Origin: Spongisporangium articulatum
Lineage (GTDB): Bacteria > Actinomycetota > Actinomycetes > Actinomycetales > Kineosporiaceae
Assembly: GCF_044465595.1 (NCBI RefSeq)
Contig: NZ_JBITLV010000007.1
Span: forward strand, 315,887-379,886
DNA length: 64,000 nucleotides
Direction of reading: 5' to 3'
The position numbers and the translations under genes were made by a program. Below the pieces are notes generated by a model. It did no database searches. It was not told the origin of the DNA and was given only the letters and a program-made list of their open reading frames with translations. The stretch's first letter is position 1, and every line of letters starts with the position of its first letter. Shown here one piece after another: positions 1 to 8,016 of the stretch.

Positions 1-1
1 G

Positions 2-286
2 ATCGGAGCCGGGGACAGCGTGACGATCCTGGTCACCCACGGCGACAAGACCGGCATCTTCATCAAGAAGGCCCTGGTCTACGCGGTCAACGGCACCCCG
101 GCCGGGGACAACGACGCCACCGGCGCCGCCAACTCGATCGCCGTCACCGTGTCCCTCCTCGACGCCGAACGGGTCATCAACGCGCAGGCGCGCCAGTGGA
201 AGCTGTACATCGTCAAGCCGGCCAACCCCGACTCGGTCCGCGAACTCGGACCGGTCACCAACTCCAACGTGCTGGACAACCCATGA
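2..286 (+). CDS. RcpC/CpaB-like Flp pilus assembly protein, C-terminal part
   Basis: This is the 3' end of a gene that begins outside the window; the frame is open from base 2 and stops at TGA 284-286. The visible 94 residues begin with GAGDSVTILVTH, a beta-rich stretch typical of the C-terminal half of RcpC/CpaB, the SAF-domain periplasmic factor of tad pili. It lies 10 bases ahead of a CpaE-like ATPase and heads the tad operon, which supports the call. The SAF domain and signal peptide would be upstream and cannot be checked. Assignment rests mostly on context. Confidence 0.6.
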   Translation: MGAGDSVTILVTHGDKTGIFIKKALVYAVNGTPAGDNDATGAANSIAVTVSLLDAERVINAQARQWKLYIVKPANPDSVRELGPVTNSNVLDNP

Positions 287-296
287 CGGGGCTGAC

Positions 297-1577
297 ATGA
301 CAGGGATGCCTTTGTTCTGCGACCCCGACCTCACCGTGGCCGACACCCTCCGGGTCAGCACGGGCGGGGTCGGCGTCGTGTTCGCCGACCTCGGGTCGCT
401 GCGCGACCACCTGCTCGAGGTGCCGGACGACGACACGCTCGTGCTCGGTCCGGGGGTCCTGGACGACGAGGCCTTCGCGGTCGCCGACTACATGCGCGTG
501 CACCGGCCGAGCCTCGGCGTCGTCCTGGTCCGCCGCGAGGTGACGACGCCGCTGCTGCAGGAGGCGCTGCGCTCCGGCGTCCGGGAGGTCGTGCACGAGC
601 GCGACGCGCTCGGCCTGGGCACCGCCGTCCAGCGCAGCGCGCACCTGGCCGCGGCCATGCGCAACCAGCCCGGCGCCCTGAACGGGGCCGCCGTCCACCC
701 GCAGGCCGGTTCGCCCCTCTCCCCGCCGCAGGGCGTCCCGGGCCGCAAGGCGACCGTGGTCACCGTGTTCGCAGCCAAGGGCGGCTGCGGCAAGACCACG
801 CTGGCCACCAACCTGGCCGTCGCGCTGGCCGACCGGGGCCGGGCCCGGGTCTGCATCGTCGACCTCGACCTCGCCTTCGGCGACGTGGCGATCACCATGC
901 ACCTGGTGCCCAGCAACACGATCGCCGACGCCGTACCGCTCAACGGGAAGCTCGACCCGACCGCCGTCGAGGCGCTCCTGACCCACCACTCGTCGGGCCT
1001 CAGCGCGGTGGTCGCCCCGACCGAACCGTCCGCGGCCGAGCAGATCTCCCCCGGGCTGATCTCGCACCTGCTCGAGGTGCTGCGCGCCGAGTTCGACTAC
1101 GTCGTCATCGACACCCCACCGTCCTTCGACGACCAGATCCTGGCCGCCCTCGACGTCTCGGACGTGATCGCGCTCGTCGTCACCCCCGACGTCCCGGCCC
1201 TGAAGAATCTGAAGATCGCCATCGAGACGCTGACCGAGCTGGGCTACCCCGCCGACCGGCTGCGGCTGGTGCTGAACCGCGCCGACGCCAAGGTGGGCAT
1301 CACCCACGCCGAGGTGGAACGCACCGCCCGGATGCCCTGCTCGGCCCAGATCCCGAGCTCGCGGGACGTGCCGGCCTCGATCAACCGGGGGGTGCCGATC
1401 GTTCTGGACGACCCGAGACACGGTGTGTCCCAGGCGATCCGGCAGTTCGCCTCGTCCCAGCTGCCCCAACTGGCCAGCTCGCTGGACCGGTACACGCAGG
1501 TCAACGGGCACACCGGGCACGACGCGGGAACGCAACGGCGGGGACTGATGAAGAAGCGGAGGCCGAGAACTTCATGA
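297..1577 (+). CDS. cpaE: CpaE/TadZ-like MinD-family ATPase of the tad pilus
   Basis: The 426-residue protein has two parts. Residues 1-140 resemble a degenerate receiver domain. From about residue 153 there is a MinD/ParA ATPase fold with a deviant Walker A, AAKGGCGKTT (about 159-168), followed by VDLDLAFGD and the VVIDTPPSFDD switch region. CpaE/TadZ proteins position the tad pilus machine at the membrane or pole. The gene starts 10 bases after the CpaB-like stop and its own stop overlaps the cpaF start by 4 bases (ATGA), indicating translational coupling. The ATPase call is firm; the pilus role comes from the operon. Confidence 0.9.
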   Translation: MTGMPLFCDPDLTVADTLRVSTGGVGVVFADLGSLRDHLLEVPDDDTLVLGPGVLDDEAFAVADYMRVHRPSLGVVLVRREVTTPLLQEALRSGVREVVHERDALGLGTAVQRSAHLAAAMRNQPGALNGAAVHPQAGSPLSPPQGVPGRKATVVTVFAAKGGCGKTTLATNLAVALADRGRARVCIVDLDLAFGDVAITMHLVPSNTIADAVPLNGKLDPTAVEALLTHHSSGLSAVVAPTEPSAAEQISPGLISHLLEVLRAEFDYVVIDTPPSFDDQILAALDVSDVIALVVTPDVPALKNLKIAIETLTELGYPADRLRLVLNRADAKVGITHAEVERTARMPCSAQIPSSRDVPASINRGVPIVLDDPRHGVSQAIRQFASSQLPQLASSLDRYTQVNGHTGHDAGTQRRGLMKKRRPRTS

Positions 1578-3019
1578 GCCTTGCCGACCGGCTCGCCCAG
1601 GCGCGTGAGGACCGGGCGGAGCAGGAGCAGCACAGCCGGCTGTCCAGCACCGCCCGTGCGCAGGCCCCGATGTCCCACCGTCGCCGGACCACCCCGGTCG
1701 ACCCGTTCGCGGACCTCAAGCGCACCGTGCACCAGACCCTGCTCGACAGCCTCGGCCCCAAGCTCTACGACTCGCGGCTGCCGCAGTCGGAGCTGGAGCA
1801 GCGCGTGCGCCAGTCGCTGCACGAGGTGCTCGCCGGCGGCGACATGCCGCTCACCGCCGCGGACCGCTCGCGGATCGCCGGGGAGATCGCCGACGACATC
1901 CTGGGCTACGGGCCGATCGAGCCCTACCTGCGCGACCCCGACATCACCGAGATCATGGTGAACGGCCCCGACCAGCTCTACGTCGAGCGCAGCGGCCGGA
2001 TCCACCCCGTCGACGGGCACTTCGCCGACGAGGCGCACCTGCGCCGGACCATCGACAAGATCGTCGGCCGGGTCGGGCGCCGGGTCGACGAGGCCAGCCC
2101 GATGGTCGACGCACGGCTGCCCGACGGCAGCCGGGTGAACGCGATCATCCCGCCGCTGGCCGTCGACGGTTCGACGATGACGATCCGGAAGTTCTCGGCC
2201 GACCCGTTCGAGGTCGAGGACCTGATCCAGTTCGGCACCCTGACCCGCGGCGTCGCCGAGGTGCTCGACGCCTGCGTGCGCGGCCGGCTCAACGTCCTGG
2301 TCGGCGGGGGTACCGGGGCCGGGAAGACGACCACCCTCAACGTGCTGTCCAGCTTCATCCCCGGCGACGAGCGGGTCGTCACCATCGAGGACGCCGCCGA
2401 GCTGCAACTGCACCAGGAGCACGTGATCCGGCTCGAGTCCCGCCCGCCCAACATCGAGGGCCGCGGTGAGGTGACCATCCGGGACCTCGTGCGCAACTCG
2501 CTGCGCATGCGCCCCGACCGGATCGTCGTCGGTGAGATCCGCGACGCCGCCGCGCTCGACATGCTGCAGGCGATGAACACCGGCCACGACGGCTCGATCT
2601 GCACCGTGCACGCCAACTCCCCGCGCGACGTGCTGTCCCGGGTCGAGACGATGGTCCTGATGGCCGGCGTCGACCTGCCGATCTCCGCGATCCGGCAACA
2701 GGTGGCCAGCGCCCTGGACCTCATCGTGCAGCAGTCGCGGTTCAAGGACGGCACCCGGCGGATCACCGCGATCACCGAGGTCGTCGGCATCGAGAGCGAC
2801 ATCATCACCACCCAGGACATCTTCGTGTTCGACCACAAGGCCGGCATGGACGAGCACGGCCACCCGGTCGGCGGACTGCGCCCCACCGGCCTGCGACCGC
2901 GCTTCATGGACAAGCTGGCCAACAACGGGATCCGCGTCGACCCCAGGCTTTTCGCGCCGGACCGGTTCGGGCCCGACAGCCTGACGGGCGGGCCCACGAG
3001 CGGGAGGTACGCGCGGTGA
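1574..3019 (+). CDS. cpaF: CpaF/TadA secretion ATPase
   Basis: This 481-residue protein is a VirB11/GspE-family hexameric ATPase that powers Flp pilin assembly. The disordered N-terminus is followed by the CpaF N-terminal domain (GYGPIEPYL, then ITEIMVNGP). Walker A is GGGTGAGKTTTLN (about residues 243-255), the Asp box is RVVTIEDAAEL and the Walker B region is RPDRIVVGEIRD. The last shared block is HDGSICTVHANSPRD. Length is usual for the family. It overlaps cpaE upstream and the vWA-TadB gene downstream (GTGA) by 4 bases each. Confidence 0.95.
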   Translation: MSLADRLAQAREDRAEQEQHSRLSSTARAQAPMSHRRRTTPVDPFADLKRTVHQTLLDSLGPKLYDSRLPQSELEQRVRQSLHEVLAGGDMPLTAADRSRIAGEIADDILGYGPIEPYLRDPDITEIMVNGPDQLYVERSGRIHPVDGHFADEAHLRRTIDKIVGRVGRRVDEASPMVDARLPDGSRVNAIIPPLAVDGSTMTIRKFSADPFEVEDLIQFGTLTRGVAEVLDACVRGRLNVLVGGGTGAGKTTTLNVLSSFIPGDERVVTIEDAAELQLHQEHVIRLESRPPNIEGRGEVTIRDLVRNSLRMRPDRIVVGEIRDAAALDMLQAMNTGHDGSICTVHANSPRDVLSRVETMVLMAGVDLPISAIRQQVASALDLIVQQSRFKDGTRRITAITEVVGIESDIITTQDIFVFDHKAGMDEHGHPVGGLRPTGLRPRFMDKLANNGIRVDPRLFAPDRFGPDSLTGGPTSGRYAR

Positions 3020-5088
3020 GCGGGCGCCGGGGTTGGGCCGCGCTGGCCGCGGTCCTGATCGTCGGCGGGACGGCGGGCGCGGCCTCGGGCGCCTCGACCG
3101 CACCGACCAGCCCGTCCCCGAGCGCTTCGAGCGGGACGACGTCCGCGCCGGCCGGGCAGTTCGGCAAGGTCGTACCGGTGGGCACGTCCCTGAAGATCGG
3201 CTTCAGCGCCGTCTCGGTCGACCCTTTGGACCTCGACACCGCGAGCGTCCGTCTCAAAGCCGAGAAGGCCGGCACCTCGGTCGAGCGCAAACCCACGGCG
3301 ACGGCGAGCGGGGGCGGGCTGACCGTCGTCCTGGCCCTGGACACCTCGTTGTCGATGAAGGAGGGTCTGACCGGCGGCGGCGGCACCCGGTTCCAGGCCG
3401 CCCAGGCCGCCGCCCGGAACTTCCTCGGCAATCTCCCCGACACCGTGAAGGTCGGGCTGGTCACCTTCGGCTACCCCGCCAAGGCCGTGGTGCGCCCGAC
3501 CACCAACCACCAGGTCGTCCGCAAGAAGATCGATTCGCTCAACCCCAAGGGCGACACCGCACTGTTCGGAGCCGTTTCGGTGGCGTCGAAGCTGGTGCCG
3601 CGACAGGACCAGGGCATGGTCGTCATGGTCACCGACGGCGACAACAGCCTCGGTGACCGGCAACTGACCCCGACCGAGGTCCAGCAGGAGAACAAACAGC
3701 GCAAGCAGGCGACCAAGATCATCGCAGGAGGTCTCTTCTTCCGAGGACTGATCATCGGCTCGGAGACGGCGACGGACCTGCGGGACATCGCACCGGGCAA
3801 GGTTCTGGACGACGGCAACGACGTCAGCGACTCGCTCGCCACGCTCTTCGCCCAGGCGACGCAGGTCCTGGACCGCTCGACTGTGCTGACGGTCGACGGC
3901 CTCGACGATGCCTACCTCCAGGGTCTGGTCACGATCACGGTGACTGTGAGGACGACGGGCGGGGACGACGTCACCACCTCGACCTCGCTCACTCTCGTCA
4001 AGCCCGCCCCGGCCACCACCTCGAACATCAGCGGCGCGCTCCCCGTGGTCGTCGAAACCGGTTCCCCCATCGGCACTCCGGTGCTCCTCGGCGCCCTGGG
4101 AGCGCTGTTCGTGGCGCTCAGCGTGATCCTGGCCAGCGTCACCGGCGTCTTCTCGGGCGGCGACGCCAAGGCCGCGGCGATGGCCGAGCGGCTGTCGTTC
4201 TACACGGTGCGGGGCGCCCGGCCCGTGCGGATCGGGCCGGGCCGTGAGGGCCGGGACAACCAGTCCGGCGGGCGGTTGAGCGACAACAAGCTGACCCGCG
4301 GGGCGGTCGCGGCGATCGACAGGCTCGCCCGACAACGACAGCTCGACCACGCGCTCGACGCCCGGCTGGAGGCGGCCGGCCTGCCGATCCGCACGGCCGA
4401 GTGGATGCTGCTGCACGTCGGCGCGGCGGTCGGGTTCGGCCTGCTGCTGCTGATCGCGGCCCGTGGCATGTGGTTGGGCGCCGTGCTGGGCCTGCTGATC
4501 GGGTTCGGCGGACCGTGGCTGTTCCTGTCCCTGTTGACCGCGCGCCGCGCCTCGAAGTTCCTGGGCCAGCTGCCGGACACCCTGCAGCTGCTGGCCGGCA
4601 GCCTGGCCGCCGGGTACTCGCTGCCGCAGGCCATGGACGCCGTCCTGCGCGAGGCCCAGGCGCCGATCAGTACCGAGTTCAACCGGGCCCTGGTCGAGAC
4701 CCGGCTCGGCATGCCGCCCGAGGACGCCCTGGAGGGCATCGCGACCCGGACCGGCAGCCGGGACTTCTCGTGGATCGTGATGGCGATCCGGATCCAGCGC
4801 GAGGTCGGCGGCAACCTGGCCGAACTGCTCTCGACGGTCGCGCAGACGCTGCGGGAACGGGAGCGGTTGCGTCGCCAGGTGGTCGCGCTGTCGGCGGAGG
4901 GCCGGCTGTCGGGGTTCATCCTCGGCGCCCTGCCGATCGTCTTCGCCCTGTTCCTGATCTTCTTCAAGCCCGACTACATCGCGCCGCTGCTGAGCACCCT
5001 GCTCGGCTGGATCATGCTCGGGGTCGGGACGCTGCTGCTGATCGTCGGCGGGATCTGGATGAGCCGGGTCGTGAAGGTGGAGGTCTGA
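3016..5088 (+). CDS. von Willebrand A domain fused to TadB (type II secretion F domain)
   Basis: The 690-residue protein joins two modules. A signal-like N-terminus (1-27) and Ser/Thr/Pro linker lead to a vWA domain with an intact MIDAS DTSLS (D109, S111, S113) and a later VTDGDNS; this part is predicted extracytoplasmic. A membrane segment lies near 355-380. A TadB-like T2SSF domain follows, with QLPDTLQLLAGSLAAGYSL and two C-terminal membrane helices. TadB is the inner-membrane platform of the tad machine and is usually about 300 residues, so the N-terminal half is extra. The gene starts inside the cpaF stop (GTGA) and ends 1 base before tadC. Adhesion or surface sensing by the vWA part is inference. 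Confidence 0.85.
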   Translation: MSGRRGWAALAAVLIVGGTAGAASGASTAPTSPSPSASSGTTSAPAGQFGKVVPVGTSLKIGFSAVSVDPLDLDTASVRLKAEKAGTSVERKPTATASGGGLTVVLALDTSLSMKEGLTGGGGTRFQAAQAAARNFLGNLPDTVKVGLVTFGYPAKAVVRPTTNHQVVRKKIDSLNPKGDTALFGAVSVASKLVPRQDQGMVVMVTDGDNSLGDRQLTPTEVQQENKQRKQATKIIAGGLFFRGLIIGSETATDLRDIAPGKVLDDGNDVSDSLATLFAQATQVLDRSTVLTVDGLDDAYLQGLVTITVTVRTTGGDDVTTSTSLTLVKPAPATTSNISGALPVVVETGSPIGTPVLLGALGALFVALSVILASVTGVFSGGDAKAAAMAERLSFYTVRGARPVRIGPGREGRDNQSGGRLSDNKLTRGAVAAIDRLARQRQLDHALDARLEAAGLPIRTAEWMLLHVGAAVGFGLLLLIAARGMWLGAVLGLLIGFGGPWLFLSLLTARRASKFLGQLPDTLQLLAGSLAAGYSLPQAMDAVLREAQAPISTEFNRALVETRLGMPPEDALEGIATRTGSRDFSWIVMAIRIQREVGGNLAELLSTVAQTLRERERLRRQVVALSAEGRLSGFILGALPIVFALFLIFFKPDYIAPLLSTLLGWIMLGVGTLLLIVGGIWMSRVVKVEV

Positions 5089-5089
5089 C

Positions 5090-6088
5090 ATGGACGCGAT
5101 CTTCGACGCGGACACGCTGAGGCGACTGGCCTCGGGCGGGATCGGGTCGGGCGGGGCGCTCGCCCTGACCGGCCTGGTGATCGTGTTCCTCGGGCTGTGC
5201 GGCGTGGTCGTCGTCCTGCTCGGGGCCGGCCAGGAACGCCGGGAACAGGCCCGCCGCACCGAGCTGCTGGACAGCTTCGGCGCCGGGACGCCCGTGCCGC
5301 TGCGCAAGCAGGAACTGGCCGCCAGCTTCGGCGAGCGCGTCCTGGGGCCCCTGTCGGAGCGCTTCGTCGGGTTCGGTCGGCGGCTCACCCCGGACGAGCG
5401 GCTGGAACGCATCCGCCGCCGGCTCGACCTGGCCGGCAACCCGGCGGGCTGGGACGTCGACCGCGTGCTCGGCATGAAGGCGCTCGGCCTGGTCCTGGGG
5501 CTGGGGCTCGGACTGCTCCTGCCGCTGCTGTTCGGCGCCGGGCCGCGCGGTTTCATCCTCACCGGGGTCTCGCTGACCCTGCTGGGCTGGTTCGCGCCGA
5601 CGATGTGGATCTACCAGGTCGGCTACGACCGCAGCGAGCAGCTGCGCCGTCAGCTGCCGGACACCCTGGACCTGCTGACCATCTCCGTGGAGGCCGGGCT
5701 GGCCTTCGACGCCGCCCTCGCCCAGGTCGCGCACAAGACCGAGGGCGCCCTGGCCATGGAGCTGCACCGGGTGCTGCAGGAGATGCAGATCGGCACCGGC
5801 CGCATCGACGCGTTACGTGGCCTAGCCGACAGGACCGACCTCGACGAACTACGGATTTTCGTGGGCGCGATGGTGCAGGCTGACAGCTTCGGCATCCCGG
5901 TCGCCAACGTTCTGCGCGTACAGTCGAAGGAGATGCGGGTCCGGCGGAGTCAGCGGGCCGAGGAGAAGGCTCAGCAGGTACCGGTCAAGATCCTCTTCCC
6001 GCTGATCTTCTGCATCATGCCCGCGCTGTTCGTCGTCGTCCTCGGCCCCGCCGGGATCAGGATCTTCCAGACGCTGAAGGGAGTGTGA
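5090..6088 (+). CDS. tadC: TadC-like type II secretion F-domain protein
   Basis: The 332-residue protein has an N-terminal membrane helix (about 20-42), two central helices (about 125-165), the T2SSF signature RRQLPDTLDLLTISVEAGL and a C-terminal helix near 300-322. TadC pairs with TadB to form the inner-membrane platform through which Flp pilins are added. It starts with ATG one base after the preceding stop, so it is translated with the vWA-TadB gene. There is no sign of truncation. Confidence 0.9.
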   Translation: MDAIFDADTLRRLASGGIGSGGALALTGLVIVFLGLCGVVVVLLGAGQERREQARRTELLDSFGAGTPVPLRKQELAASFGERVLGPLSERFVGFGRRLTPDERLERIRRRLDLAGNPAGWDVDRVLGMKALGLVLGLGLGLLLPLLFGAGPRGFILTGVSLTLLGWFAPTMWIYQVGYDRSEQLRRQLPDTLDLLTISVEAGLAFDAALAQVAHKTEGALAMELHRVLQEMQIGTGRIDALRGLADRTDLDELRIFVGAMVQADSFGIPVANVLRVQSKEMRVRRSQRAEEKAQQVPVKILFPLIFCIMPALFVVVLGPAGIRIFQTLKGV

Positions 6089-6091
6089 GGG

Positions 6092-7909
6092 TTGGCCCGG
6101 TTGCTGATCGTCTCCCGGTCGATGGCGTTGTCCACGCGCCTCGCCGACCAGCACCAGGTCTCGGAGCACCCCGTCGCCGACGTCGACGGCCTCCTCCCCG
6201 CCCTCACCGCCGCCGAGGCCGGGCCCGGCCCGTTCGACGTCCTCGTGCTCGACCTCGGCGACCCCGTACAGGCCGTCGAGACCGTGAACGCCCTGCGCGA
6301 GGCCGGCTCGGGCGTGCCCGTGCTGCTCGTGTCCGGGTACCAGCCGGAGTGGGAGGAGGTCGAGCAGCAGGACGTCGAGGGCGTGCGGGTGGTGCCGCTG
6401 CCGATCACCCGGTCCTCGCTGCTGGAGGGCGTCACCGCCCTGCTCCGCGGTGACGATCAGAGTGACGATCCGGACGCACTGGTGCAGATCGGTGCGGGTG
6501 CCGCACCGGACCTTGAGCGGGCCGGGTCGGCTGCCGACATCGAGGACATGCGCCGACGGAACCCGCGCCGACCCGCTCAGCCCCACGGGTCGGCCGCGCC
6601 CATCCCTCCCGCGGCGGACGTCGACGAGGCCGCGCTCGAGGTTCCGGACGCGATCGACGAGGCGGACGTCGTCGCCGAGGCCGAGGCGGCCGTGGAGGCC
6701 GCCGCCCAGGAGACAGCCGACGAACCGGAGACCGGACTGGAGGCCGAACCGTCCGACGACGTGACCGCCGAACCGTCCGACGTAGTGGCCGACGAACCGA
6801 CCGACGAGGTGTCCGCCGAGGACGCACCGGACGACGAGGCCGACGAGACGGAGATCGGCGAGGCGGAGTCGGAGACGGCGCCCGAGGTCGCCGACGAGCT
6901 GGACGCCGAGCCGGGCGTCGAGGCCGCGGAAGGTACGGAGGGCGAGGCGGACGACGTCCTGCCCGCCGGGGCTCCCGACGCGCTTCCGGACGAGACCGCC
7001 GAGACGGCGCGCGTCGTCGACGAGGACGCCACCCCGCCCCGGGGCCTGCCGCTGAGCGGGTCCGGCCCCACGGCCCCGCCCTGGGAGCAGGTCGTGGCCC
7101 CGACGCCGCGCCCCCGCTGGACCCGTGGTCCGGAGAGCCCGCCGACCGGCGGCATCGCGGCCGGCCCCAACCGTCCGCTCCAGCAACCCCAGTCGCAGGG
7201 GGGTCGAGCCCGTATGTTCCAGCGCCGCCCGCAGCACGGTCCGACGCTTCCGGGGACGGGTCTGGTCACCGACCCCCTCGGCCCGCGCACCGACCCGTAC
7301 GGCTTCTCCACGGGCCTCGAGCGCCGGCTCGACGAGGAGGCCGGTGCCCTCGCGGGCGACGCGGCCTACCGCGATGCGAACGGCGTCGCGATGCGCACCC
7401 CCGACCTGATCCGCGCGCTGATCGAGTCGGCCCAACACCTGTACGGCGTCGCCGACACCGCGCAGGTGCTGGCCGACGACGTGATCGAGAAGGCGGACGC
7501 CGACGCGGCCGCGGTACTGATCCCGGACGGTCCGGCCTGGCGGGTCAGCGGTGGCGTCGGGCTGCGGCCGCTGGAGCGCCGGCTGGTGCTCGAGGAGACC
7601 CACTGGCTGATCGCCGAGATCGGGTTGAGCGGCCGGGCCGTGCTGATCGACGACACCGACTTCGTGCGCCAGCAGCTGTCCGGCGCACCCCTGGCGGCGT
7701 GGCGGCACCTGCTGGCCGTCCCGATCCCCGAGGTGCACGGCATCGTCGTCCTGGCCCGCGGTCAGGAGGGCGGCCCGTTCAGCGACCGTGACCTGTCCGT
7801 GGTCATCTCACCCGTCCGCGAGGCGGCCCCGTTGATCGCCCAGGCCATCGAGACCCGCCGCCTGGCCAGGCTTCTCAACCCCCTCCGCGAACAGGACTCC
7901 CCCTCCTAG
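6092..7909 (+). CDS. Pseudo-receiver / acidic linker / GAF-like protein at the end of the tad operon
   Basis: The 605-residue protein starts with TTG three bases after tadC. Residues 1-120 have a receiver-like layout (LLIVS, FDVLVLDLGD, VPVLLVSGY), but the N-terminal acidic pair and the usual lysine (here PLPITRSS) are missing, so phosphotransfer is unlikely. Residues about 170-320 form a very acidic low-complexity linker of Glu/Asp/Ala/Val. Residues about 420-595 look like a GAF domain, with segments such as AQVLADDVIEKADADAAAVL and VLIDDTDF. I know no named family for the whole protein. Co-transcription suggests a regulatory or scaffold role for the pilus, echoing the receiver-like N-terminus of CpaE. 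Confidence 0.7.
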   Translation: MARLLIVSRSMALSTRLADQHQVSEHPVADVDGLLPALTAAEAGPGPFDVLVLDLGDPVQAVETVNALREAGSGVPVLLVSGYQPEWEEVEQQDVEGVRVVPLPITRSSLLEGVTALLRGDDQSDDPDALVQIGAGAAPDLERAGSAADIEDMRRRNPRRPAQPHGSAAPIPPAADVDEAALEVPDAIDEADVVAEAEAAVEAAAQETADEPETGLEAEPSDDVTAEPSDVVADEPTDEVSAEDAPDDEADETEIGEAESETAPEVADELDAEPGVEAAEGTEGEADDVLPAGAPDALPDETAETARVVDEDATPPRGLPLSGSGPTAPPWEQVVAPTPRPRWTRGPESPPTGGIAAGPNRPLQQPQSQGGRARMFQRRPQHGPTLPGTGLVTDPLGPRTDPYGFSTGLERRLDEEAGALAGDAAYRDANGVAMRTPDLIRALIESAQHLYGVADTAQVLADDVIEKADADAAAVLIPDGPAWRVSGGVGLRPLERRLVLEETHWLIAEIGLSGRAVLIDDTDFVRQQLSGAPLAAWRHLLAVPIPEVHGIVVLARGQEGGPFSDRDLSVVISPVREAAPLIAQAIETRRLARLLNPLREQDSPS

Positions 7910-7911
7910 TT

Positions 7912-7934
7912 CGTGATCATGCACAAACGCATGA
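7912..7934. repeat. Left arm of a split inverted repeat around the GIY-YIG gene
   Basis: This 23-base arm (begins CGTGATCATGCACAAACGCA) is the exact reverse complement of 9615-9637. It starts 2 bases after the stop of the acidic tad-operon protein. The same core, GATCATGC(A/G)CAAACGCA, forms compact hairpins at 18081-18168 and 35503-35603; here the arms are about 1.7 kb apart with one gene between them. Confidence 0.85.
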
Positions 7935-7975
7935 AGTACCCACACGTACTGGCTGGATCTTCACCGCCGGCGTGA

Positions 7976-8003
7976 GTCGACAGATGCAGAATGATCTGTC
8001 GAC
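7976..8003 (+). promoter_or_regulatory. Inverted repeat just before the GIY-YIG gene
   Basis: A perfect 10-base inverted repeat, GTCGACAGAT and ATCTGTCGAC, is separated by 8 bases and ends 1 base before the GAGGGG ribosome site. It could be an operator or an mRNA hairpin; no protein is identified that would bind it. Confidence 0.45.
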
Positions 8004-8016
8004 GAGGGGATGGACT

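Noticed and set aside
1978..5562. Very long open frames antisense to the tad genes and many others elsewhere
   Set aside because: They mirror strongly coding plus-strand genes, have Arg/Pro/Gln-rich low-complexity products and no ribosome sites; high GC keeps antisense frames open.
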